Source: a virus | DNA: 29,939 nt | Direction: 5' to 3' (one strand) | Virus record (IMG/VR): IMGVR_UViG_3300017751_000137 | Span: 1-29,939 of that record | In this document: positions 1 to 7,743 of the stretch, in pieces | Layout: every line of letters starts with the position of its first letter | Position numbering within the stretch: position 1 is the first letter of the stretch | The notes under the pieces: model-generated | Told to the model about the DNA's origin: nothing | The model's input: only the letters and a program-made list of their open reading frames with translations | Database searches by the model: none | Translations under genes and position numbers: made by a program

Positions 1-1074
1 AGCAATCTTACTCTTAAGCCGTCGCATTAACTGCTTACGCTTCATCCGTTGCATACGGTCCAGAGCTTCTTCTAATTCATTACTTTCAACTACTACAGGT
101 TTACCATTGATATGAACAATAGGGTTTCCTTCCTTATCAACGTTACCATCCCAAACACCTGCTTTATGCTGCTTCTTAGCATCTTTATACAAGCGATGGT
201 TTTTGTTTTCGTTAACACTCTCGATCATCTTCATCCACTTCATAATAGTGGTGTACTTACCTGTAACAGCAACATAGAATATTTTACCATCCTCTGCACC
301 ACTATCAACTCGAAGACCAAGCGATGTTCCAGCCTTTTCTGCAGCCGTTGCTTTCCTCAAGTTATCGAATACAATACGTTGAGTGATCTCGTTAAGTTGA
401 GTTTCTTCGTTCATTCCCTGTCTCACTTTGTCGTAGACTGCTCGGGCTTTACCCTGTAGCTTTTTTGGCAATCCTTTTTTAAACTCTTTAAAGTTATCAT
501 CTGATGCTAACGCTCTCATCTTAGATGCAGACATACCTTCAACACCTTCCGAATCTGGATCGCGTTCACCAGCGGATACTACTTCAATAGAATCATATTT
601 GTAGTCTTTACCGTTATACTTATTTAAAAGAGTATCAAACTCCTTTACACGGTCAGACCCTGCAACTACAACGAGTTTCTTATATTGACTTTGTAGCTCT
701 TTAGCTACATCAATAATAGTACGGGATTTTGATTTTTGAACAACTTTACCGAATGCTGCTTTGGCAATATTAAGTTTATCGTTATACTCGAGTGGATTCT
801 TTTTAGCATCTTGCGTATGAGAAAGATATATTAAAGGTGTGCCATTGTATTTTTTAGAGGCTGCCCCAACGGCATCAACTAATTTTTCATGACCTACCGT
901 AATAGGATTCATACGACCGAAAGAAATAACAGCAGTACCATTTACAGCTTCATCGATACGTGGTTCTACATTAATGTATTGCGACGTATCTTTATCTTTA
1001 ACAGCTGCTTTAGTCTTGAGCTTTTTCTTTTTTTCTGTATCAATCCTTTCAGCAAGGGACCGGATATTGCTCAT
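1..1074 (-). CDS. Cytidylyltransferase-like nucleotidyltransferase, C-terminus beyond window
   Basis: The frame is open from an ATG at 1074 to the window edge, giving 358 codons without a stop. The start has GAGG seven bases upstream. Residues about 45-200 look like a HIGH-type nucleotidyltransferase: FGRMNPITVGH is the GRxNPxHxGH nucleotide-binding motif and GMSASKMR is the ISTSKxR-type second motif. The family joins a nucleotide to a phosphorylated small molecule such as NMN, a sugar or a lipid head group; the substrate cannot be read here. The part after residue 200 is lysine-rich and unassigned. A T4-type late promoter lies 37 bases upstream, so late expression and perhaps packaging in the virion are possible. 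Confident in the fold, not in the substrate. Confidence 0.8.
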   Translation of the reverse strand, partial: MSNIRSLAERIDTEKKKKLKTKAAVKDKDTSQYINVEPRIDEAVNGTAVISFGRMNPITVGHEKLVDAVGAASKKYNGTPLIYLSHTQDAKKNPLEYNDKLNIAKAAFGKVVQKSKSRTIIDVAKELQSQYKKLVVVAGSDRVKEFDTLLNKYNGKDYKYDSIEVVSAGERDPDSEGVEGMSASKMRALASDDNFKEFKKGLPKKLQGKARAVYDKVRQGMNEETQLNEITQRIVFDNLRKATAAEKAGTSLGLRVDSGAEDGKIFYVAVTGKYTTIMKWMKMIESVNENKNHRLYKDAKKQHKAGVWDGNVDKEGNPIVHINGKPVVVESNELEEALDRMQRMKRKQLMRRLKSKIA

Positions 1075-1100
1075 CTTAGCCTCGTTTAATTTAGTTAGAT

Positions 1101-1793
1101 CTACTTCAAGTATTTATAATTTTTCTCAAATGAAGAAGTAAATTTGTAATTAACGTGAGCAGAATCAGCCCATATAGTGCTTTCTCGCAACCAGCCGAGT
1201 GCTGGAGTGGGATTTGCTAGCGCTAATGGTACTTGAGTTCGGCGTTGGCCACGTATAAAGTAAGCATTATCAACAGCACCTAAAACACCGCGGCTTTCAA
1301 TCTCATGTACAAGAAATTGCGCAGTACGCTTTGTCATTGCATACGCATGGGCACCTTCATGGCCATCAATAGGTAAGAGTTCAGTTGGTGGGCCGGCTGT
1401 AACGTGATCATAATTTTCCGGATCTGCTATCTTATAACCGAGTACTACGATTACTCCATCCGGTATTTCAATGTCTGGGTAGTGCAGCATGAGAGCGTCA
1501 TGTTCTAATACGATACCCACTGCGTCAGAGCCGGTGGCAATACGTTTCCAAATAGCACCATGGCCGGCACTACATGCATTTGCCTTTTGAGCTGGAGTTG
1601 GATTAGGAAGATATTTGATAGGTTCGTAAAACTTCATCTTGATACCAGAGTTACACCAACCGGCTTTGCCAGTCATGTTCTGATATCCTTTATGATATTC
1701 CCAGTCAAGACCGACTCGATCACAAGAATCAGCACATACTTTTGCGTACTCTTTTGACAGGTCAGTCTCGATCCTGAGAATATAAGCTTTCAT
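1101..1793 (-). CDS. Glycosyltransferase family 25-like protein
   Basis: A 230-residue protein. The segment CSAGHGAIWKRIA, followed about 15 residues later by VLEHDALM, matches the GT25 (LPS biosynthesis) pattern of a GC-SH-iW helix and an EDD/EHD metal or sugar-nucleotide motif. GHEGAHAYAMTKRTAQ fits the family's later 'G-xAYxxxxxxA' segment. GT25 enzymes transfer hexoses to lipopolysaccharide or protein. Here it could modify the host surface or virion glycans. The start codon abuts the SHMT stop at 1793, so it is co-transcribed with SHMT and the P-loop kinase from the promoter near 3.5 kb. Family assignment is by motif only. Confidence 0.65.
   Translation of the reverse strand: MKAYILRIETDLSKEYAKVCADSCDRVGLDWEYHKGYQNMTGKAGWCNSGIKMKFYEPIKYLPNPTPAQKANACSAGHGAIWKRIATGSDAVGIVLEHDALMLHYPDIEIPDGVIVVLGYKIADPENYDHVTAGPPTELLPIDGHEGAHAYAMTKRTAQFLVHEIESRGVLGAVDNAYFIRGQRRTQVPLALANPTPALGWLRESTIWADSAHVNYKFTSSFEKNYKYLK
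1111..1118 (-). promoter_or_regulatory. T4-type late promoter (TATAAATA)
   Basis: The minus strand reads TATAAATA, the exact T4 late -10 consensus, 37 bases before the nucleotidyltransferase ATG at 1074. It is embedded in the last codons of the upstream glycosyltransferase gene. No -35 is needed at this promoter class, which uses gp55, gp33 and the sliding clamp. Confidence 0.75.
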
Positions 1794-2932
1794 TATTTAA
1801 GGGCTTGTACAATACGAACTGCAAGTTGACCGAACCAAACTTCATCATGTCCACGAGTTGTTTCGGCAGCAGTACCAATACGAATACCGCTTGTTTCCAT
1901 GAATGGGCGAGGATCATTTGGAATGCCATTCTTATTTACAGTAATACCTTTTACTTCGAGTATGTCTGCAGCTTCACGGCCTGAGTATTTGCTTTCGCTT
2001 AAGTCAAGTAATATGATATGCGAATCAGTTCCACCTGTTTGTACTTTAAATCCGTACTCATTGAATATGTCACACATTGCTTTAGCATTACGAATTACTT
2101 GTTCTGTATAATCGAAGAACTCTTTCGTATTTGCTTCCATAAATGCTTGAGCTTTAGCAGCAATGATATTCATCAAAGGACCACCTTGAGTGCCTGGGAA
2201 GATTGCTGAGTTAATTCGTCGAGTATAGTCTGGATTATTCCATAAGATGATTCCACCACGAGGACCACGGAGTGTTTTATGTGTCGTGGAAGTTACAACA
2301 TCTGCATGAGGGAGTGGACTATCATAAGCACCACCGGCAATCAAACCTGAGTAGTGAGCCATGTCAACCATTAAGTAAGCACCAACCTTATCTGCAATTT
2401 GACGGAACTTGCGCCAATTGATTTGACGTGGATAGGCACTGGCACCTGCAATAATGAGATGTGGATTATGTTCAACAGCAAGTCTTTCAACTTCGTCATA
2501 ATCAATCCAACCATTCTCGTCAACACCATAATTTGCTGCATTATAAACTTTACCTGAGAGAGTAACAGGTGCACCGTGAGTGAGGTGTCCGCCACTAGCA
2601 AGATCCATACCAAGTATTCGATCACCCGGCTTCAGAAAGGCTTGAAATACTGCTAAGTTAGCGTTAGCGCCAGAGTGCGGTTGTACATTAGCAAACTCAC
2701 AATCATACAAGTCTTTCAGTGTGTCGATGGCAAGCTGCTCAATTTCATCCATGTGATCGCAACCATTATAGTAGCGTTTGCCTGGATAACCTTCAGCGTA
2801 TTTGTTCGTAAATTCCGATCCACATAGTTTCATTACAGAATCAGAAGCGAAGTTTTCAGAAGCAATGAGCTCAACGGTTGTTTGCTGTCGCTTCAATTCT
2901 TTTTGATAAATTCTATCGATTTCAGTGTACAT
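1793..2932 (-). CDS. glyA: Serine hydroxymethyltransferase
   Basis: A 379-residue PLP enzyme that converts serine and tetrahydrofolate to glycine and 5,10-methylene-tetrahydrofolate. Family landmarks are present: LIASENF, NKYAEGYPGKRYY, QPHSGANAN, GGHLTHG, VDMAH, the PLP lysine K219 in STTHKTLRGPRGG, and SGIRIGT near the C-terminus. Compared with cellular GlyA (about 417) it lacks roughly 15 N-terminal and 30 C-terminal residues, but no catalytic motif is missing. It overlaps the kinase gene upstream by 11 bases and abuts the GT25-like gene. One-carbon units from it could feed thymidylate or modified-pyrimidine synthesis during phage replication; this role is inferred. Confidence 0.95.
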   Translation of the reverse strand: MYTEIDRIYQKELKRQQTTVELIASENFASDSVMKLCGSEFTNKYAEGYPGKRYYNGCDHMDEIEQLAIDTLKDLYDCEFANVQPHSGANANLAVFQAFLKPGDRILGMDLASGGHLTHGAPVTLSGKVYNAANYGVDENGWIDYDEVERLAVEHNPHLIIAGASAYPRQINWRKFRQIADKVGAYLMVDMAHYSGLIAGGAYDSPLPHADVVTSTTHKTLRGPRGGIILWNNPDYTRRINSAIFPGTQGGPLMNIIAAKAQAFMEANTKEFFDYTEQVIRNAKAMCDIFNEYGFKVQTGGTDSHIILLDLSESKYSGREAADILEVKGITVNKNGIPNDPRPFMETSGIRIGTAAETTRGHDEVWFGQLAVRIVQALK

Positions 2933-3464
2933 TAAGTTTAGCTATCCTTTCGTATGCTATGGAGGCGTGGTCTTCACCTTCAATTTGAGTATATGGTATG
3001 TTAAGGGTTTGGAATTGATTTAATATTTCAAGATCGATTTGAACACTCTGAGTTTCGTCTTGAGCTCTACCATCTTGCTCAAAGTTTTCTCGAGGACGAC
3101 TTAACATAAAGTTAATGTTGTCGTACATTTCATAGCATTCAAGAGCGAGCTTATCAATCAAGTCACTATACAGAGGAGTACCGTAGACCTCTCTATATAT
3201 GGGACTAAGCAGGACTGGGCTATCAGTAATAACATAGTCTACCTTTCCGCTTAGTCTTAGTATTTTTCGATGTTGGTGTGCTAAGATCCAAAGCTGATCT
3301 CGTAGCATGGGAATATTACTTTCCCATACGCATTCTTTTGCAAACTCGTCTACTAACTCAACGCTATAACCAAGGAGCTTCATCTTATAGAATAACCCTG
3401 CGGCTGCAGTCGATTTACCTGAGCATGGCCCACCATAGAAATTTATTACTTTGGTTTTTTTCAT
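2922..3464 (-). CDS. P-loop ATPase/kinase, AAA_28/NadR-like
   Basis: A 180-residue protein starting at MKKTK. An in-frame TTG further upstream is less likely because GGGGA lies about nine bases before this ATG. GGPCSGKST near residue 8-16 is a Walker A loop, DYVITDSP is a Walker B-like strand, and FEQDGRAQDE resembles the arginine-rich lid of AAA_28/NadR ribosylnicotinamide-kinase-type enzymes. The substrate is unknown; a small nucleoside or vitamin is plausible. It is the first gene after a clear sigma70-like promoter and is followed by SHMT with an 11-base overlap. Confidence 0.75.
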   Translation of the reverse strand: MKKTKVINFYGGPCSGKSTAAAGLFYKMKLLGYSVELVDEFAKECVWESNIPMLRDQLWILAHQHRKILRLSGKVDYVITDSPVLLSPIYREVYGTPLYSDLIDKLALECYEMYDNINFMLSRPRENFEQDGRAQDETQSVQIDLEILNQFQTLNIPYTQIEGEDHASIAYERIAKLNVH

Positions 3465-3501
3465 AAACAATATTCCCCAGTATGTCAATAAGTATCAGGC
3501 T

Positions 3502-3530
3502 ATTCTAACACATTGGGGCTGAAATGTCAA
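3502..3530 (-). promoter_or_regulatory. Sigma70-like promoter for the kinase-SHMT-GT25 operon
   Basis: Minus strand TTGACA at 3530-3525, 17-base spacer, TAGAAT at 3507-3502. It sits directly after the stop of the GT29-like gene and about 40 bases before the kinase ATG. Confidence 0.75.
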
Positions 3531-4313
3531 CTACTTCTTTCGGTTTGGTCTATTGCTCTTAGGCATTAGCGACTCTCGTCTTTTTGCCGCTTTTCTTGCA
3601 TCTTCTTCTTTTTGTTTTTCCGACTTTTCTGCTGGAGTAAAATGGACTCCACAATAGTTGATCCGTTTCTGGATGAAGAAATAGTCATTTGCGATACGTT
3701 CTTCGTTTTCATACTCGTGGCAGCAGGCCATGTCATAGCGACGTTCTCCATTGATAATGTTTTTAAACTGATCTGGTTCATTAAACGTAGCTGTTCGTTT
3801 AAAGTCAAAACCATATACATTCATTACATCAAAATCGTACTCGTTAATTAATGCCATGATATACATTCCCGTAGAAAAGTTACGTTCCATAACAATGCCG
3901 GGAACGGTGTATCTGTTGAGTATTCGGTTACGGCTAGGGAAGCATTGATGTTCGTTAAAAATGAAATGCTCTCGAGTCAAGTACTGATTCATATTCAGTA
4001 TGTTGATACTACGATCTTCGAGTGCTTGCATTAATCGAGGTGGATTTGTTTCGGGTTTGACACGATTTAAAAAGTAACGATAGTCCCAAAAGGCCCATAC
4101 ATCATTACGTTTTCCGTGGGTTTTTTTATATTTGCGATCATCGAAATATATCGCAGGACGGTTGATGCGGATTACAATATCATGATCATCAATCTCTTTA
4201 CCTTTCATTTGTGTAAAGAGAGATTCAGCATTACCAACGAGTGCGATCGATTTACCTTTGACAAAGTCTTGAAGTGTAGGACCTTCCGGCTCACCGGGCT
4301 TTCTATTTTTCAT
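3531..4313 (-). CDS. Glycosyltransferase family 29 (sialyltransferase)-like protein
   Basis: A 260-residue protein. Residues 20-52 read like the sialyl motif L: GKSIALVGNAESLF, then a GxxID-HDIVIRINR stretch. Residues about 147-170 (STGMYIMAL, then VMNVYGFDF) resemble motif S, and H199 begins an HxxxxE-type segment like the VS motif. GT29 enzymes transfer sialic acid from CMP-sialate; bacterial and viral relatives can have other donors, so the substrate is open. The C-terminal 30 residues are very lysine- and arginine-rich. Together with the GT25-like gene and the phosphomannomutase it suggests glycan remodelling of virion or host surface. Family by motif reading only. Confidence 0.7.
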   Translation of the reverse strand: MKNRKPGEPEGPTLQDFVKGKSIALVGNAESLFTQMKGKEIDDHDIVIRINRPAIYFDDRKYKKTHGKRNDVWAFWDYRYFLNRVKPETNPPRLMQALEDRSINILNMNQYLTREHFIFNEHQCFPSRNRILNRYTVPGIVMERNFSTGMYIMALINEYDFDVMNVYGFDFKRTATFNEPDQFKNIINGERRYDMACCHEYENEERIANDYFFIQKRINYCGVHFTPAEKSEKQKEEDARKAAKRRESLMPKSNRPNRKK

Positions 4314-4330
4314 AATATACTGTTACCTAA

Positions 4331-4558
4331 TTAGGGTATTAACGCATCATAGTAATTTTTACTTAATTCACCACGGACAACAGTTTCGCCTGTCTTGCGG
4401 CATTTTACATATGTTTCTTGTGCTGTACCACCGGGAGGTGTAAAGGTTCGGATTCCAGCCGCGGTAGTTCCATTCGCATCAGAATACGTATCAGCTGCAG
4501 TGGCTGCATTATCGTATTCCCATATAGTGTTACTGCCTGGTACTGTTACATATGCCAT
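4331..4558 (-). CDS. Conserved small phage protein, unknown function
   Basis: A 75-residue protein of low complexity at its N-terminus (MAYVTVPGSNTIWEYDNAA), with a Gly/Pro-rich middle and two cysteine-lysine/arginine turns in CRKTGE. No membrane segment or catalytic motif is visible. From memory it resembles small hypothetical proteins of marine T4-like phages, but I cannot name it. It follows the structural gene at 4667-5467 in the same direction, so a minor virion role is possible. Confidence 0.7.
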   Translation of the reverse strand: MAYVTVPGSNTIWEYDNAATAADTYSDANGTTAAGIRTFTPPGGTAQETYVKCRKTGETVVRGELSKNYYDALIP

Positions 4559-4575
4559 TCGTTGTTATCCGTTTG

Positions 4576-4674
4576 TTAAATAATCCAAATTCCAAAATAC
4601 AATGTACCGAAGAAGAAAAGAACAAATGCTAGTTCCTTCCAATCATCGGGGCTTTTAGGATCGAAGTTACTCAT
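4576..4674 (-). CDS. 32-residue single-span membrane peptide
   Basis: A very short frame starting at MSNFDPKSPDDWKE, then one hydrophobic helix of about 18 residues (LAFVLFFFGTLYFGIWII) that ends the protein. The start overlaps the end of the structural gene (ATGAGTAA arrangement), which supports translational coupling. The layout, a short soluble head plus one membrane span, recurs in several small genes of this window. Function unknown. Confidence 0.6.
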   Translation of the reverse strand: MSNFDPKSPDDWKELAFVLFFFGTLYFGIWII

Positions 4675-5467
4675 TGTCGACTAGTATTAAATCAAACGTT
4701 GCAGAACAAGTTTGCCCACCGTTTGGAGCTAAAACGTCCACTCTGATATCTGTCTTTTCTGTAAACTTTAACGGAACTGGATATTCTACTATAACGTTTT
4801 GACCACCAGCGGCATATGAAATGCCCTTGATTTGAAATATGTTTCCGACGGCAGTATCTCTAGCCATAAGAGAATATTTCAATGAAGCATTTGTAGCAGC
4901 TTTATCTGAACCCATTTGAGCTTTAATAAGATATGCCGTCTTACCAGCAGGTACTGTATACACTGCCATTAATGTTTGTGCTTTATCCGCAATAATTCTT
5001 GCGGCTTCTGTACCACCCATAGTTAATGATACATCAGCATCATTGTTGGTATCAACCATTCTTGCTCTAAAAATACGAGAGAATACAGTAACACCAGTTG
5101 CGCCGATATTAATCGTCTCTGATACCTCATTATAAGAAGCATCGAGTCCGTTGACTAATACTGCAGCACCTGCATTACTTGTAGATGCAACAGCGACGAC
5201 ACTATTAGCAGGATATGGATATACCACATCATCATCATTACCTACACCATTACCGTCCCATATAGTACCACTTGCAATATCACCGGCTGAAGCACCAAAC
5301 TTATTGATGTGACCATAACCATCTACGAGCCCAGCAGAGATTGGAATGTTAGATGCAATACCAAACGAGTTGATGATATTACCATCTTTATCTGCGAGCA
5401 TGAATGCTTCAAACAGAGTTTTGTTACCTTGTAAATATGCTTGGTCGTTTTTATTCCAAATTGCCAT
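4667..5467 (-). CDS. Virion structural protein candidate
   Basis: A 266-residue protein rich in Gly, Ala, Ser, Thr and Val, without cysteine, with alternating beta-like stretches and a repeated 'V-A-V-x-S/G' texture, typical of phage capsid-decoration or fibre proteins. The N-terminus (MAIWNKNDQAYLQGNKTLFE) and the segment TIWDGNG recall hypothetical structural proteins of marine T4-like phages. It follows the two proteins with capsid-targeting-like N-termini and could share their late promoter at 7735-7742. No enzymatic motif is seen. The assignment as structural is inference from composition and context. Confidence 0.6.
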   Translation of the reverse strand: MAIWNKNDQAYLQGNKTLFEAFMLADKDGNIINSFGIASNIPISAGLVDGYGHINKFGASAGDIASGTIWDGNGVGNDDDVVYPYPANSVVAVASTSNAGAAVLVNGLDASYNEVSETINIGATGVTVFSRIFRARMVDTNNDADVSLTMGGTEAARIIADKAQTLMAVYTVPAGKTAYLIKAQMGSDKAATNASLKYSLMARDTAVGNIFQIKGISYAAGGQNVIVEYPVPLKFTEKTDIRVDVLAPNGGQTCSATFDLILVDNE

Positions 5468-5478
5468 GATAGTCTACC

Positions 5479-6714
5479 TTACTTTTGCCATCCCTTTATA
5501 TATTCAGTACTAAAATTAGCTTTACTGAAGTTTAAACGATCGACTAGCTTTAGAGATCCTTTTCCGAGGTGATCGATAGCAACAAATCCTTCTTGACCTG
5601 TTACTTCGAATCCATCTTTAGTCTTGAGTAAAGTTCTTAGTCCATCGACATTATTGAGTTTATCAATTACTAATAGCTTTGCATCGACCAACAAGTTGTA
5701 CATGGTAAATATTTGTTCGATTTGCTTTTGATTTGATTTGGTAAATACTTTAAGAGCTGCATCTCGTAGAGCAAACTTCTTATCTTTACTCTTCTGTTGC
5801 TTAACCTTATCAGCTTCTTTTTGATAGTATTCATGAATATGTTGTTGAAGGCCTATGATAAATCCTTTTGGATCATCTACACGTGAGCCATCACGTACTT
5901 TCAAATTAATGTATCGATTAGTACGCTCGTTGAGTGCCTTGTTATTAGCAAATTCATTTAATACATTTGCTTTAGTACGCTGAAACAATGTACCGGCTTT
6001 AGACAAGATACGAGTTAATTCTTCTGTTTCTGATTTTGTAAATGTGGCATTACCTGAACGATCTTCGAATACAGCATCTACTGACCAGACACTTGACGTG
6101 TCTTTGAGCTTAGTTGCGATTCTCTCACCAAAACTTGCTGACATTGATTCAAAATCTGATCCTGAGTATGTTGTGTGCCAAACCACACCGATTTTGGATC
6201 TTGAAATTTTCTTTCCGAGGTCACTGTCTTTTGGTACCGCGTAAACAATGGTATTAGGATGGAAAGTAATATGCGTTTCTCCATCAATAGTTTCTTCTTG
6301 TATATCATCATTCGTATAGAGGAAATCACCTTGAACTACTCCTGTAATTCCGAGCTTACTAAACTCGGCAAGAGCGACTTTGAATTTATCATTCAGTTCG
6401 CCACTTAAATCATTATCAATATCTTCGTTTGTCTTATATACTTTTGGATTCTTGTTGAATACGCCTTTCTTTGCGACAAAGAACTTACCATCACTGGGAT
6501 CTATACCAGCAAAGATTGCCGGTGCACCATCCCACTTTACTGATACACTTACAGGAGCCGAAGCATTACCTGCTAACATATCACGTAAAGCACGAAGGTA
6601 ATCAAACACATTACGAGTTCCCTTTACACCTCCATCAATAACCGCATCTTCAAGATGAGTCATGTGTAGGTTTTTACCTGCGGCTTCTTCTAGATACCGC
6701 TTGAATCTTATCAT
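5479..6714 (-). CDS. KxDG (DNA/RNA ligase-like) nucleotidyltransferase with capsid-targeting-like N-terminus
   Basis: A 411-residue protein. K60-W-D62-G63 in VKWDGAPAIF is a ligase motif I (the lysine that carries AMP), and VQGDFLYT at about 127-134 resembles motif III, so the fold is probably that of ATP-dependent ligases or mRNA-capping-type transferases. The C-terminal half is lysine-rich and helical. The first eleven residues, MIRFKRYLEEA, resemble the T4 capsid-targeting peptide MKTYQEFIxEA, which is cut after Glu by the prohead protease. Its start overlaps the stop of the upstream gene by four bases (ATGA-type). Ligation activity is not proven; a packaged, injected enzyme is inferred. 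Confidence 0.65.
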   Translation of the reverse strand: MIRFKRYLEEAAGKNLHMTHLEDAVIDGGVKGTRNVFDYLRALRDMLAGNASAPVSVSVKWDGAPAIFAGIDPSDGKFFVAKKGVFNKNPKVYKTNEDIDNDLSGELNDKFKVALAEFSKLGITGVVQGDFLYTNDDIQEETIDGETHITFHPNTIVYAVPKDSDLGKKISRSKIGVVWHTTYSGSDFESMSASFGERIATKLKDTSSVWSVDAVFEDRSGNATFTKSETEELTRILSKAGTLFQRTKANVLNEFANNKALNERTNRYINLKVRDGSRVDDPKGFIIGLQQHIHEYYQKEADKVKQQKSKDKKFALRDAALKVFTKSNQKQIEQIFTMYNLLVDAKLLVIDKLNNVDGLRTLLKTKDGFEVTGQEGFVAIDHLGKGSLKLVDRLNFSKANFSTEYIKGWQK

Positions 6715-7700
6715 ATTAGTTTACTCGTCTTAGCTGCTTTGGCTGCTGGGAATACTCCGATACGTGCATTGTCGATAAACTCACCAGCAACACGAGCACC
6801 TCGATCACCAGTGTATCGGGCGTAATAAATTGGTTCGTATCCTCCATCACTTAGGATACTACCATTGCTGCCCTTATGCGATGAAGTGATTTCGTACGTA
6901 GCATTACCTGCTACCTTTTTCAATTTCAAAGTACCTTGATGAAACTCGTCAACGTTCTCAGCGCCTGGATCAGAACCAAAGGATGTTCCATATACTGACA
7001 TGTTAATAATTGAAACATCTTTACATGGCCGATGAGCTGAGTTACCTCGCTCAAAGCCATTCGGAAATTCTTTCTTTAAGTCTAATATGAATTGCTTAAC
7101 ATCTGCGTTATCTGAGAATGCACTATCGCTTAATCCACCGTATTGTTGGAATTGACTAGGCTTAGTACCAGCTTTATGAGATAACCAAGCAACCTCACTA
7201 CCTGTAGCATCTACAATTGAGAAGTCAGACTTTGGTGCTCGTCTTCCTTTCTGAGGAGTCGAGATAATACCAGCACATTCAACACTCCGGCCATTGACCT
7301 GCAAGGTGATGATAGGCTGATTCTCAGCTTCGAAGGTTTTCTCTAATACTTTGATAAAGTTTTTAAGATAAGCATCCTCAGCTGCAGTACCGGCACCAGC
7401 ACCTTTACCACCAAACTCGGGTGTCTTCAAAAACTCTTTAGAGTAATTTACACGGACTGGTTTACGAGTCTTAGTGTCTGTACCGACAAAAGTATCTCGA
7501 TAGCCTCGCTTCTCCATACCCTTTTCAATATCGTCTAAATGGCCTCGATCCAAAACAACAGCGCCTTTCTTGGTTAAGAAAGGCTCGCCATCTTTAACTT
7601 TTTGAACGAATACTTGAGTTCGAGCTCCACCACGTTTAGTGAGATCCGAGTGTTTCAAGTCAACATAAAGCTCATTTAGGAATTGTTTGAAACGTAACAT
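6711..7700 (-). CDS. Phage protein with capsid-targeting-like N-terminus and possible PD-(D/E)XK nuclease core
   Basis: A 329-residue protein starting MLRFKQFLNEL, a sequence close to T4 capsid-targeting peptides and to the N-terminus of the next gene. A helix with E108, then D159 in PKSDFSIVD, then K176 in AWLSHK after a beta strand, has the order E-D-xxK expected of PD-(D/E)XK nucleases; this is a weak motif call. The middle (GRGNSAHRPC region) is unassigned. It is first in a late operon: TATAAATA lies 35 bases before its ATG, and AGGAA is the ribosome site. Likely a late, perhaps packaged, protein acting on nucleic acid; uncertain. Confidence 0.55.
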   Translation of the reverse strand: MLRFKQFLNELYVDLKHSDLTKRGGARTQVFVQKVKDGEPFLTKKGAVVLDRGHLDDIEKGMEKRGYRDTFVGTDTKTRKPVRVNYSKEFLKTPEFGGKGAGAGTAAEDAYLKNFIKVLEKTFEAENQPIITLQVNGRSVECAGIISTPQKGRRAPKSDFSIVDATGSEVAWLSHKAGTKPSQFQQYGGLSDSAFSDNADVKQFILDLKKEFPNGFERGNSAHRPCKDVSIINMSVYGTSFGSDPGAENVDEFHQGTLKLKKVAGNATYEITSSHKGSNGSILSDGGYEPIYYARYTGDRGARVAGEFIDNARIGVFPAAKAAKTSKLI

Positions 7701-7734
7701 TAATGTTCCTATTATTATATCTAACAGTTTTAGT

Positions 7735-7742
7735 TATTTATA
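7735..7742 (-). promoter_or_regulatory. T4-type late promoter (TATAAATA)
   Basis: Exact TATAAATA on the minus strand just beyond the stop codon of gene 41, 35 bases before the ATG at 7700. It separates the early replication block from the late structural block. Confidence 0.8.
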
Positions 7743-7743
7743 A

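Noticed and set aside
112-459. A plus-strand frame of 115 codons opposite the nucleotidyltransferase.
   Set aside because: The minus-strand frame has clear nucleotidyltransferase motifs across this region; the plus frame is compositionally random and has no ribosome site.
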